DNA from: Actinomycetes bacterium
Lineage (GTDB): Bacteria > Actinomycetota > CALGFH01
DNA length: 64,000 nt
Reading direction: 5' to 3'
Assembly: GCA_036000965.1 (NCBI GenBank)
Contig: DASYUT010000140.1
Coordinates: forward strand, 1 to 64,000
Positions 34,341-42,182 of this stretch are shown piece by piece. The notes under the pieces were generated by a model. That model was given only the letters and a program-made list of their open reading frames with translations, did no database searches and was not told the origin of the DNA. Both the position numbers and the translations under genes were made by a program. Numbering within the stretch: the first letter of the stretch is position 1; each line of letters opens with the position of its first letter.

Positions 34341-35126
34341 CTATTCGCACCCGGTCGCGGGGGGATCGCGGTTGACCCGGGCTCGGGCCGCTCGCGGGTG
34401 CACGTACCTCCACCGCCCGACGCGGACCCTGACCCCCGGCGAGTAGTGGACCAGCGGGGGCTCGCCCGGCCGGGGAAGGCCGGCCGCCTCCACCAGATCC
34501 TCCTCCAGGGTGACCAGCCGGGCCCGGGCCAGGGACCAGGGCGCGTGCTCGGCCTCGGCCTCGGCGGCCCGGCCGGCGACCACCGTGTACAGGCGGTAGC
34601 GGGCGGTGAGGAAGTGATCCAGGGCGCCGAGCTCCTCCGGAGCGAAGGGGGCGCCAACCTCCACCCTCGCGTGGCAGCGGGCGCCCGGGGGACCCGGCCA
34701 CCGGCGCCGGCTCTGGTAGTGCACCTGGGTGCCGTCGAGCCGAACCGACAGCCCGGCCCAGAAGTACGGCAGCTGGTAGGTGGCCCGGGCCGCGACCACG
34801 GCGCCCAGGCGTGCGGCGTCCAGCGAGAAGAACCAGATGCCGGCACGGCCGTCGGCGCCCCGGACATAGGTGCGCACGTTGGTCTCGGGGAACCGTGAGG
34901 CCCACGGCACCGGCGGCAGGCCGGGAAGACGCACCCCTTCCATGAGGAACGGGACCAGGCCCACCCAGGCCGACCCTGCGGCGGTCTCGACCTCGAGGGT
35001 CGGCGGCAGCAGGCCCTGCACCACCGCGGCCGGGTAAGGCCAGTGCAGGAAGCTGACGTGGCTCCAGCGCTGCCGCATGACCGGCCGGCGGACGGGCGGA
35101 GCGAGCGGAGCGGGCTGGGGATCCAT
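34341..35126 (-). CDS. DUF2071 (YqjF-like) protein
   Basis: 261 residues from ATG 35126; ATG 35147 is close by. Family hallmarks are MRQRWSHVSFLHWPYPAAVV near the start, WVGLVPFLMEGVRLPGLPPV, and RFPETNVRTYVRGADGRAGI followed by WFFSLDAA. DUF2071/YqjF proteins have an acetoacetate-decarboxylase-like fold and unknown function. The gene is complete. It converges with the FUSC gene; the 245 nt between hold only a GCCGGC/GCCGGC 6-bp dyad near 34171. Confidence 0.82.
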   Translation of the reverse strand: MDPQPAPLAPPVRRPVMRQRWSHVSFLHWPYPAAVVQGLLPPTLEVETAAGSAWVGLVPFLMEGVRLPGLPPVPWASRFPETNVRTYVRGADGRAGIWFFSLDAARLGAVVAARATYQLPYFWAGLSVRLDGTQVHYQSRRRWPGPPGARCHARVEVGAPFAPEELGALDHFLTARYRLYTVVAGRAAEAEAEHAPWSLARARLVTLEEDLVEAAGLPRPGEPPLVHYSPGVRVRVGRWRYVHPRAARARVNRDPPATGCE

Positions 35127-35150
35127 GTACCGGAGAGTCTGCATCACACC

Positions 35151-35391
35151 CGGCGCGGGCGTGCTGGACGCGGGCGTGCTGTACTACCGCGGGCTGCGCG
35201 TGCTCCAGCTCGGCCCGCTGGACGGCACGGCCGTGGCGGTGCGGCGCATGCTTCCTGGCCGCGCCGGCGCCGCGGTGGTCGCCGACGGTGGGATGACCGC
35301 CCGCTGCGCCGCCTTCCCCATCCCTGAAGAGATCTCGAGGGCCGCGGAGGTGTATGAATGGGCCGGCTGGAAGGCAAGCGGGCGCTGGTGA
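35151..35391 (+). pseudogene. unrecognised coding fragment
   Basis: A plus frame with strong GC3 reads VLDAGVLYYRGLRVLQLGPL, RRMLPGRAGAAVVADGGMTA and AFPIPEEISRAAEVYEWAGW before it ends at 35391. No believable start is seen, since upstream codons overlap the divergent DUF2071 gene. It could be the end of a truncated gene. I do not recognise it. Confidence 0.3.
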
Positions 35392-35465
35392 CCGGGGCGT
35401 CCAGGGGGATCGGCGAGGCGATCGCCGAGCGCTTCCCGGTCGACGGCGGCTACCCCGCGGTATGA
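35358..35465 (+). pseudogene. short-chain dehydrogenase reduced to its two ends
   Basis: Thirty-five residues after a GGAGG site: MGRLEGKRALVTGASRGIGE and AIAERF are the start of a classical SDR with the TGxxxGIG cofactor motif, then PVDGGYPAV and a stop are the typical SDR C-terminus (VDGGY). About 210 residues in between have been removed in frame. The stop overlaps the start of the DNA methylase gene (ATGA), so the remnant may still couple translation to that gene. Confidence 0.65.
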
Positions 35466-37864
35466 GGCGCCGTGGCGTGACCGCCCTGCTCCCGCCTACG
35501 GCGTCGAGCTTCGCGCGCGACTTCGGGCTCGACAGCGCGGCGTTCGTCGCCACCACGGCCGGGCTCCGGCAGGCACTGCGCGACCTCGCCGGCGAGCCGC
35601 TGCTGCGGGCGCACCGGGACGCCTGGGCAGAGGAGGTGTGCAGCAGCTATGGCGGCGGTGACGCACGGGAGGAGCTGTTCGTCCGTCACACCTACCTGGC
35701 CCTGCTTGCCCGGCTGCTGGTGTTCGCGGCCATCGAGCGCCGGCCACTCGGTGACGGCGAGGCCGGCGCCGTGCTCGACGGCACCTGGTCCGCAGGCCGG
35801 CGCATCGCCAACCTGGTCGACGCCGACTACTTCCAGTGGCCGCTGCTGGCGTCGGAGCCCCGGCTGCAGGCGGCCTGCGCGGCCCTTGCCGCCCAGGTCG
35901 CCGCCTACGACCTGGGCGCCGTCCGCGAGGACGTGCTCAAGCCAGTGTACGAGCAGCTCGTCGGCGCGGAGACCCGGCACGGCCTGGGCGAGTACTACAC
36001 CCCCGGCTGGCTCGCCGGGGAGGTCGTCGAGGCTGCCCTCGACCCGTGGACGGCAGTTGGGAGGCAGCCGCGCGTGCTGGACCCCGCCTGCGGTTCCGGG
36101 TCGTTCCTGCGGGCGGCCATCGGCCGCCTGCGCGCACGCCTGGCCGGCGACGGCGAGGAGGACCTGCTGCGCCGGCTGCTGGGTGGCGTGGCCGGCATGG
36201 ACGTCAACCCGCTCGCGGTCGCCGTGGCCAAGGCGACCTACCTGCTCGCAGTCGTCGACCTGCTCCCCCACGCGCGCGAGGTCGTACGCGTGCCCGTGTA
36301 CCGGGGTGACGCGCTCTCCGCCGAGGACCAGCGCTTCGACCCCCCGGAGGACCAGCGCTTCGATCTGGTGGTGGGCAACCCGCCGTGGCTGACGGTGGCC
36401 GACGTGACCGTCGCCGGTCGGCGCGAGCTGGTGCTGCGCCGGGCCGCGGAGACCGGCGTAGCACCCCGCACGGCCGGGGAGCAGGCCCACACCGAGCTGG
36501 CCACGCTGTTCCTCGCCCAGGCGTTCCGCCGGTTCCTGGTCCCGGGCGACGACGACTGGCTGCCGCGGCTGGCGTTCGTGATGCCCCGCAGCGTGTTCAC
36601 CGCGACCCACCACCGGGCGCTGCGGGAGGGCAGCCACGGTGGGCGGTTCGACGTGACCGGCCTGTGGGACCTGGCAGCGGTCGACCCGCTGTTCAGCGTG
36701 CCGGGCTGCGTGGTGTTCGCCAGCGCCCGCGAGCCCGCTCCAGCACGCCCCAGGCCCGGTCGCGTCTACCGCGGGCGGCTGCCGTCCCGCGACCCCGACC
36801 CGTCGGTCGTGGCCGAGCGGCTGCGGCGGGAGACGGTCGTGTTCGTGCTCGACCGGCTCGGCCCTCGCAGCGCCTGGCGGCCCTCGGACGACGCCGCAGG
36901 CCAGGCCGGCAGGACGACCAGCCCGAGCCGGCCCTCGGGCGACGCCGCCGCGGGCAGCCCGTACCGGCGCCGGTTCCGGCAGGGGGCGGTGCTCTACCCC
37001 CAGACCCTGCTCGGCGTCCGCGTGGTCGGCGCGCGCGGGGGAGGGCCAGCCCAGGTCGTGGTCGAGACCGACCCGTCGGCCCGGGCGACCGCCAGGCTGC
37101 TCCGCGACATCCGTCTGCGTGCGGTGGTCGAGCGGGCCGCCCTGTTCTCCACGGCCGCCGCGGAGCACCTGCTCCCCCACATTCTCTCGCCCATGCCCTG
37201 GACCGTGGTCCTGCCGGTCCTGGCCACCCCCGGCGACCCGGCCTTCCGGGTCGCCGGCCCCGAGGAGCTGCGCCTTCACGGCCGTCCCGGGGCAGCCGGC
37301 TGGTTCGACGCGGCCGAGCACGCCTGGCACGGCGTCCGGACCAGGCAGGGCCCGCCGCTGTGGCAACGGCTGGATCATCTGGGCCACCTGTCCGCCCAGG
37401 CTCGACGCGACCGCTGGCTCGTGCTGTACGCCAGCGCGGGGAGCCGGCCGGTGGCGGCGGTCGTGGACAGCACGGCCACCGAGCACCCGCTGGTCGTCCG
37501 CGACCAGACCTACTGGGCGTCGTTCCACGACCCGGCGGAGGCGTACTACCTCGCCGCCGTCCTCAACAGCGAGTGGGCCGCCGACCGGATCAGAGCGTTC
37601 ATGACCACCGGGCTGTTCGGTCCGCGCCACATCCACAAACGCGTCCTCGACCTGCCCATCCCCACCTACGACCCGGACGCCGCTGTGCACGCCGAGCTCT
37701 CGGCCCTCGGCGGGCGTCTCGCTGCCAGTGCAGCCCAGGCGGCCGCGGCCCTCCCGGCGGAAGCGCGCAACGCGCGCCGGCTCGTGCGCGGCGCGCTTCC
37801 CGCCGGCGCCGCCGCCCGGGTGGAGGAGCTGGTCGCCGAGTTGCTCCCTTCGCGCAGGAGGTGA
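35462..37864 (+). CDS. adenine-specific DNA methyltransferase (Eco57I/type IIG-like)
   Basis: 800 residues. The N6-adenine methylase motifs are RVLDPACGSGSFLRAAIGRL (motif I, about 205-224) and FDLVVGNPPWLTV (motif IV, NPPW, about 303-316). The N-terminal 180 residues are helical (REELFVRHTYLALLARLLVF) and the C-terminal 300 have the target-recognition look of type IIG enzymes, ending HIHKRVLDLPIPTYDPDA. I see no PD-(D/E)XK nuclease motif and no partner endonuclease, so it may be an orphan methylase or the methylase of a phage-defence system whose other parts are missing. DQRFD PPE DQRFD just before motif IV is a small tandem copy. Confidence 0.82.
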   Translation: MRRRGVTALLPPTASSFARDFGLDSAAFVATTAGLRQALRDLAGEPLLRAHRDAWAEEVCSSYGGGDAREELFVRHTYLALLARLLVFAAIERRPLGDGEAGAVLDGTWSAGRRIANLVDADYFQWPLLASEPRLQAACAALAAQVAAYDLGAVREDVLKPVYEQLVGAETRHGLGEYYTPGWLAGEVVEAALDPWTAVGRQPRVLDPACGSGSFLRAAIGRLRARLAGDGEEDLLRRLLGGVAGMDVNPLAVAVAKATYLLAVVDLLPHAREVVRVPVYRGDALSAEDQRFDPPEDQRFDLVVGNPPWLTVADVTVAGRRELVLRRAAETGVAPRTAGEQAHTELATLFLAQAFRRFLVPGDDDWLPRLAFVMPRSVFTATHHRALREGSHGGRFDVTGLWDLAAVDPLFSVPGCVVFASAREPAPARPRPGRVYRGRLPSRDPDPSVVAERLRRETVVFVLDRLGPRSAWRPSDDAAGQAGRTTSPSRPSGDAAAGSPYRRRFRQGAVLYPQTLLGVRVVGARGGGPAQVVVETDPSARATARLLRDIRLRAVVERAALFSTAAAEHLLPHILSPMPWTVVLPVLATPGDPAFRVAGPEELRLHGRPGAAGWFDAAEHAWHGVRTRQGPPLWQRLDHLGHLSAQARRDRWLVLYASAGSRPVAAVVDSTATEHPLVVRDQTYWASFHDPAEAYYLAAVLNSEWAADRIRAFMTTGLFGPRHIHKRVLDLPIPTYDPDAAVHAELSALGGRLAASAAQAAAALPAEARNARRLVRGALPAGAAARVEELVAELLPSRRR

Positions 37865-37990
37865 TTCTGCCGAGGTGGAGGCCCAACCCCCGCAACACGA
37901 AGAAGCCACGGGTCCTTGGCGTGCCCTGAGCATGCTTGGGCATGCCCTGATCTGCTTGACTGGCGGATCAGCTTCGGGGAGGGGAGTCGT

Positions 37991-38284
37991 ATGACGGTGC
38001 AGCTGCGCCGCTACACCATCGTCGCTGGCGGGATGCGGGAGTGGGTGGCCGAGTGGGGAGCCAAGATCCGGCCGCTGCGCGAGCGGCATGGCTTCACCGT
38101 GCTCGGCGCCTGGGCCGTCCACGGGACCGACGAGTTTGTCTGGCTGCTGGGCCACGACGGGCCCTCGCCGTGGCAGGAGGCCGACGCGGCCTACTACGCC
38201 TCCCCGGAGCGGACCGCGCTCGACCCCGACCCGGCCCGCCTCGTCGCCGGGATGCGCGTGGACTTCGTCGACGTGGTCGTGTAA
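37991..38284 (+). CDS. NIPSNAP-family protein
   Basis: 97 residues from ATG 37991, with GGGGAG ahead. LRRYTIVAGGMREWVAEWGA and GFTVLGAWAVHGTDEFVWLL match the ferredoxin-like NIPSNAP fold, of unknown biochemical role and often near catabolic genes. It ends directly before a strong hairpin (38287), so it is transcribed alone or as the last gene after the methylase, 126 nt upstream. Confidence 0.75.
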   Translation: MTVQLRRYTIVAGGMREWVAEWGAKIRPLRERHGFTVLGAWAVHGTDEFVWLLGHDGPSPWQEADAAYYASPERTALDPDPARLVAGMRVDFVDVVV

Positions 38285-38286
38285 CG

Positions 38287-38320
38287 GCCGGTTCTCCCGG
38301 CCGCGGCCGGGAGAACCGGC
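38287..38320 (+). terminator. 16-bp perfect hairpin after NIPSNAP gene
   Basis: GCCGGTTCTCCCGGCC, two bases, and the perfect complement. A direct copy of its right arm and flank (GAGAACCGGC then CTCCTCCCGCCCATCGG) recurs 50 bases on (about 38361-38387), so the region is a small repeat cluster. Confidence 0.75.
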
Positions 38321-38455
38321 GCTCCTCCCGCCCATCGGGGCCCAGGGCGGCGCCTGCGGGGAGAACCGGCACTCCTCCCGCCCATCGGCCCGGATGGCAC
38401 CGCCGGGGACCGCGCGGCTGCCGCCCGCATGACCCCGGGGTGGCACCCGCCGGGG

Positions 38456-39814
38456 TCAGTCGGTCACGGCCTCGATGGCGCGGGTGAGCGCGGCGGGGAC
38501 GTCGTCGACGCGAGTGTGGTGGCCGCTGGCGACCATGAGCTGGCCGCCGGCGACGACATGGGACACGTCGGCGGCGGTGGCGGCGAACACGACCGCGGCG
38601 AGCAGGTCGTCGGCTGGCGCCCCGGCCAGACGCGGGGTGTCGAGGCGGACGGCGACCAGGTCGGCCAGGCGGCCGGGCTCGATGGTGCCGGCCTCCTCCC
38701 AGCCGATCGACCGCATGCCTTGCCGGGTGGCCGCGGCCAGCAGGTCCGCAGCGCGGTGCTGGCCGCGCCGCAGGGTGGCCAGGCGCTCGTCCAGCTCCAC
38801 GGCGCGGGCCTCCTCGAACAGGTCGACCACGGCGTGGCTGTCGCTGCCAAGGCAGAGCGGCGTGCCGGCGGCGGCCAGGCGGGCGGCCGGGCCGATGCCG
38901 TCGGCCAGGTCGCGCTCGGTAGTGGGGCAGAGGCAGACCCCGGTGGAGCTGCCGCCCAGCAGCCCGACGTCGTCACCAGTCAGATGGGTGGCGTGGACCA
39001 CGGTGGTGTGCTCACCGAGCACGCCGGTGTCGGCGCACAACCCGGCCGGGGTGCGGCCCGTCACAGCCAGGCAGGCCTGGTTCTCGCGGGGCTGCTCGGA
39101 CAGGTGGAGGTGCAGGGGCGCGTGGCGGCCGCCGGCCCAGGCCGCCACGGCCCGCATGGCGGGCGGGGGCACGGCCCGCACCGAGTGGACGGCCGCGCCC
39201 ACCCGCACCCCGCCCGCCTGACCGTGGGTCTCGGCGAGCCGGTCGGCGCGTTCTGCCCAGCGCCCCGCGTCGCCGTCGCCGAAGCGGAGCTGGGGGCCCG
39301 CGAGCGGGCTGCCGTCGACGTCGGCCTGCAGGTAGCAGGTGTCGAGCAGGGTCAGGCGGATGCCCGCGTCGCGGGCGGCCGCGGCCAGCGCGTCGCCCAT
39401 GGCGTTGGGGTCGGCGTAGCGGCCGCCGCCGGGCGGGTGGTGCAGGTAGTGGAACTCCCCCACCGCGGTGACACCGGCCAGGACCATCTCGGCGTAGGTG
39501 GCGCGGGCCAGGGCGTGGTAGGTGTCGGGCTCGAGCCTGGCGGCCACCTGGTACATCCGCTCGCGCCAGGACCAGAAGTCCCCCCGGCCGCCGTGGGTGC
39601 GCCCGCGCAGGGCGCGGTGGAAGGCGTGGGAGTGGGCGTTGGCCAGCCCTGGCAGGACCAGCCCGGGCAGCCGCCGCGCGCCAGGGGGCGGGGGGCGGCT
39701 GGGCTCGACCGCGGCGATCCGGTCGGCCCGGGTCTCGATGAGCACGTCCCGCGCGACCCGGTCCCCGCCGAGCCAGGCGCGCTCGGCGTGCCAGGTGGTC
39801 ACCGGCACGCCCAC
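38456..39814 (-). CDS. hutF: formimidoylglutamate deiminase
   Basis: 452 residues, amidohydrolase family. It turns N-formimino-L-glutamate into N-formylglutamate and ammonia in the five-step histidine breakdown route. Metal site: LANAHSHAFHRALRGRTHGG (HxH), then PLHLHLSEQPRENQ, VVHATHLTGDDVGLL and LCLGSDSHAVVDLFEEAR (final Asp). Region GEFHYLHHPPGGGRYADPNA is typical of HutF. Its start overlaps the end of the M20 gene by 16 nt. Genes for HutH, HutU and HutI are not in the window. Confidence 0.88.
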   Translation of the reverse strand: MGVPVTTWHAERAWLGGDRVARDVLIETRADRIAAVEPSRPPPPGARRLPGLVLPGLANAHSHAFHRALRGRTHGGRGDFWSWRERMYQVAARLEPDTYHALARATYAEMVLAGVTAVGEFHYLHHPPGGGRYADPNAMGDALAAAARDAGIRLTLLDTCYLQADVDGSPLAGPQLRFGDGDAGRWAERADRLAETHGQAGGVRVGAAVHSVRAVPPPAMRAVAAWAGGRHAPLHLHLSEQPRENQACLAVTGRTPAGLCADTGVLGEHTTVVHATHLTGDDVGLLGGSSTGVCLCPTTERDLADGIGPAARLAAAGTPLCLGSDSHAVVDLFEEARAVELDERLATLRRGQHRAADLLAAATRQGMRSIGWEEAGTIEPGRLADLVAVRLDTPRLAGAPADDLLAAVVFAATAADVSHVVAGGQLMVASGHHTRVDDVPAALTRAIEAVTD

Positions 39815-41151
39815 GCCTCCACCACCGCGGCGAGCACCTCGCAGCCGAGCGCGCAGTCGGCGTCGGCGGCCTGCTCGGCCGGGCTGTGGCTGGTCCCGGT
39901 CGGGTTGCGCACGAACAGCATCGCGGTCGGCACGACCGCGGCGAGCGCCCCCGCGTCGTGGCCGGCGGCGGTGGGCAGCTCGGGTGCCGGCAGGCCCTGC
40001 TGGCCGAGCAGCGCCACCAGCCGGGCCCGCAGATCCGCGTCGAACTCGACCGCCGGGCTGCGCGACTCGCAGGCCAGCCCGACCTCGACCCGGTGAAGCC
40101 GGCCGGCCTTGGCGACCTCCCGCTGCCAGGCGCCGACCAGGCCGTCGAGGGTCGCCTCGTCGGGGGCGCGCGCGTCCAGCCAGGCGTCGACCGCGCCCGG
40201 CACGCTGTTGGTGCCGTTGGGGTCGACCAGGACCCGCCCGACGGTGGCGACCGCGCCCGCCCCGGCCGCCAGCGCCCGGGCCGCCTCGACCCCGCGCGCG
40301 AGCACCAGCATCGGGTCGCGCCGGTCCTCGAGCCGGGTCGTGCCGGCGTGGTTCGGCTCGCCGCGCAGCGCCAGCCGCCAGCGGCCGTGGGGCCAGATCC
40401 CGGTCCCGACCCCGAGCGGCGCGGGCACGTCGGCCAAGCCCCGGCCCTGCTCCACGTGCAGCTCGACGACCTCCCCGACCAGCCCGGCAAGCGCGGGGTC
40501 CGGCCCGGCCCGGCCGGGGTCGAGCCCGTCGGCCCGCATCGCCTCGGCCACGGTCACTCCCAGGGCGTCGCGCCGGGCCAGCGCATCGGCCGGCGCCAGC
40601 GTGCCGGCCAGCAGGCGGCTGCCGAACGTGGCCAGCCCGAACCGGCCGCCCTCCTCGTCGGCGAAGGCGGCCACCGCGACCGGGCGGTTCGGGGTGACGC
40701 CCCGGCGGGCCAGCGCCGAGACCGCGACGAACCCGGCCACCACCCCGAGCGCGCCGTCGTAGGCACCCCCCTGGGGCACGGTGTCGAGGTGGCTGCCGAC
40801 CACCAGCACGCGGCCCTCACCGGGGGCCGCGCCCGCCTGAGGCTGCCTGGCCCCGGCCGCCTCCGGCTGCCTGGCCCCGGCCGCCTCCGGTGCTTGGGCC
40901 CCGGCCGCCTCAGGCGGCCCGGCCTCGCGCGCCTCAGGCATGGGCGCTCTCCACCAGGCCCAGAGGTTGCCGTTGGCGTCGCGCTGGTAGGCCAGCCCGC
41001 GGGCCTTGGACTGGGCAGCGAACCACTGTCGGGCCGCCCTGTCCTCGTCGGTCCAGGCGAAGCGCTGGTACCCGCCAGTCGCCGGGTCCCTGCCGATCGC
41101 AGCCAGCCCGCCGAAGCAGTCGAGAAAGTCGCGGGTCAGGTCGGGATCCAT
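39799..41151 (-). CDS. M20 amidohydrolase (allantoate/N-carbamoyl type)
   Basis: 450 residues from ATG 41151 (MDPDLTRDFLDC); a start at 41199 adds 16 residues of a doubled HDPTRP unit. Zinc-site motifs are VLVVGSHLDTVPQGGAYDGALG, AFADEEGGRFG and VELHVEQGRGL; the dimerisation lid contains GEPNHAGTTRLEDRRDPM and the end HDAGALAAVVPTAMLFVRNP. It is annotated as allantoate amidohydrolase in such families, but beside hutF it may instead hydrolyse N-formylglutamate, as found in other actinobacterial hut clusters; this is inference. Residues about 70-115 are an insert of repeated PEAAGARQ (24-bp units, about 40849-40920). Confidence 0.82.
   Translation of the reverse strand: MDPDLTRDFLDCFGGLAAIGRDPATGGYQRFAWTDEDRAARQWFAAQSKARGLAYQRDANGNLWAWWRAPMPEAREAGPPEAAGAQAPEAAGARQPEAAGARQPQAGAAPGEGRVLVVGSHLDTVPQGGAYDGALGVVAGFVAVSALARRGVTPNRPVAVAAFADEEGGRFGLATFGSRLLAGTLAPADALARRDALGVTVAEAMRADGLDPGRAGPDPALAGLVGEVVELHVEQGRGLADVPAPLGVGTGIWPHGRWRLALRGEPNHAGTTRLEDRRDPMLVLARGVEAARALAAGAGAVATVGRVLVDPNGTNSVPGAVDAWLDARAPDEATLDGLVGAWQREVAKAGRLHRVEVGLACESRSPAVEFDADLRARLVALLGQQGLPAPELPTAAGHDAGALAAVVPTAMLFVRNPTGTSHSPAEQAADADCALGCEVLAAVVEAWACR
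40849..40920 (-). repeat. 24-bp in-frame repeat in the M20 gene
   Basis: About three 24-bp units coding for variants of PEAAGARQ, placed between the N-terminal strand and the zinc-binding VGSHLDT segment. Confidence 0.6.
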
Positions 41152-41283
41152 GGGACGGGTCGGGTCATGGCCTATGGGACGGGTCGGGTCGTGGTCCATG
41201 GGATGGGATGATTCAGCGTCGGCAGCCGGGCGGCAAACCCTCCAGCGCCGCATCTGTGCCCCGAGCGATCCGAGGAGCGGCCA

Positions 41284-42051
41284 ATGCAGTCCCTGTGGCA
41301 CGAGGAGCACGGCGGGGGGGCGCCGGTCCTGCTGCTGCTCCACGGGCTCGGCGCCACCGGTGAGGTGTGGCGTGGCGTCGCTGACCTGGCGACCGGCTGG
41401 CCCGGTACCCGCCTGCTGGTCGACCTGCCGGGCCACGGCCGCTCGGCGACGCTGCCCGCCTACTCCTACGAGGCGCACGCCAGCGCAGTCGCGGCGCTGC
41501 TGGACGGGCGCCCGGACCCGGTGGTGGTGGCCGGGCACTCCATGGGCGGGTACGTCGGGCTGCTGCTGGCGGGCGAGGGGTACGGGCTCGTGGTCGCCGC
41601 CGTGGTCGGGCTCGGCATCAAGGTCCGCTGGAGCGCCGAGGACCTGGAGGGGATGCGCCGCCGGGCCGGCCAGCCGGTGCGCTGGTTCGACACCCGGGAG
41701 GAGGCCGCCGCCCGCTACCTCCGCTCGGTCGGGCTGGACGGCGTGGTCGAGCCGGGCTCCCCGGTCGTCGCCTCGGGCGTTGCCGAGTCCGGGAGCCGCT
41801 GGCGGCTCGCGTTCGACCCAGCCGCCTTCGGGCTCGGCGCCCCGGACATGGCGGGGGCCCTGGCCGCCGCGCGGGCGGCCGTGGTGCTCGCCCGCGGCGC
41901 CGGCGACCCGATGGTCGGCACTGCCGACCTGGCCGTGCTCCACTCCCACGTGCGCGAGCTGCCCGGGCTCGGGCACAACGCCCACGTGGAGGACCCGGCC
42001 GCGGTCTGGGATCTGGTCGCCGCCACGGCCCGCGACGCCGGGGTCGGGTAG
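41284..42051 (+). CDS. alpha/beta hydrolase
   Basis: 255 residues. VLLLLHGLGATGEVWRGVAD is the oxyanion region, VDLPGHGRS the next turn, VVVAGHSMGGYVGLLLAGEG the nucleophile elbow, and the last His is in PGLGHNAHVEDP. The acid residue is probably the Asp of RGAGDPMVGTADL. It diverges from the M20 gene. Its last codons start a degenerate repeat block that fills the space to the next gene. Confidence 0.82.
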   Translation: MQSLWHEEHGGGAPVLLLLHGLGATGEVWRGVADLATGWPGTRLLVDLPGHGRSATLPAYSYEAHASAVAALLDGRPDPVVVAGHSMGGYVGLLLAGEGYGLVVAAVVGLGIKVRWSAEDLEGMRRRAGQPVRWFDTREEAAARYLRSVGLDGVVEPGSPVVASGVAESGSRWRLAFDPAAFGLGAPDMAGALAAARAAVVLARGAGDPMVGTADLAVLHSHVRELPGLGHNAHVEDPAAVWDLVAATARDAGVG

Positions 42052-42182
42052 CGGCGGTCCCGGTGGCCGGCGACGCCGGGTCTGGCGCAGCCGGTCCCGG
42101 TCACCGCGACGCCGGGGTCTGGTGGCAGCCGGTCCCCGGTGCCGGCGACGCCGGGATGCGGTAGGCACCCGGTCAGCCGGCG
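42031..42182. repeat. degenerate 37-48 bp repeat block
   Basis: CGACGCCGGG followed by GTCTGG-like and CAGCCGGTCCC-like segments recurs four times from the 3' end of the hydrolase gene to the 3' end of the monooxygenase gene. The two genes converge here, so the block lies between two stop codons and could serve as a two-way terminator. Confidence 0.5.

Noticed and set aside
35450-38446. A 998-codon minus-strand open frame
   Set aside because: It is antisense to the DNA methylase, which has clear motifs; the composition (Gly/Arg/Gln/Val) is that of a shadow frame.
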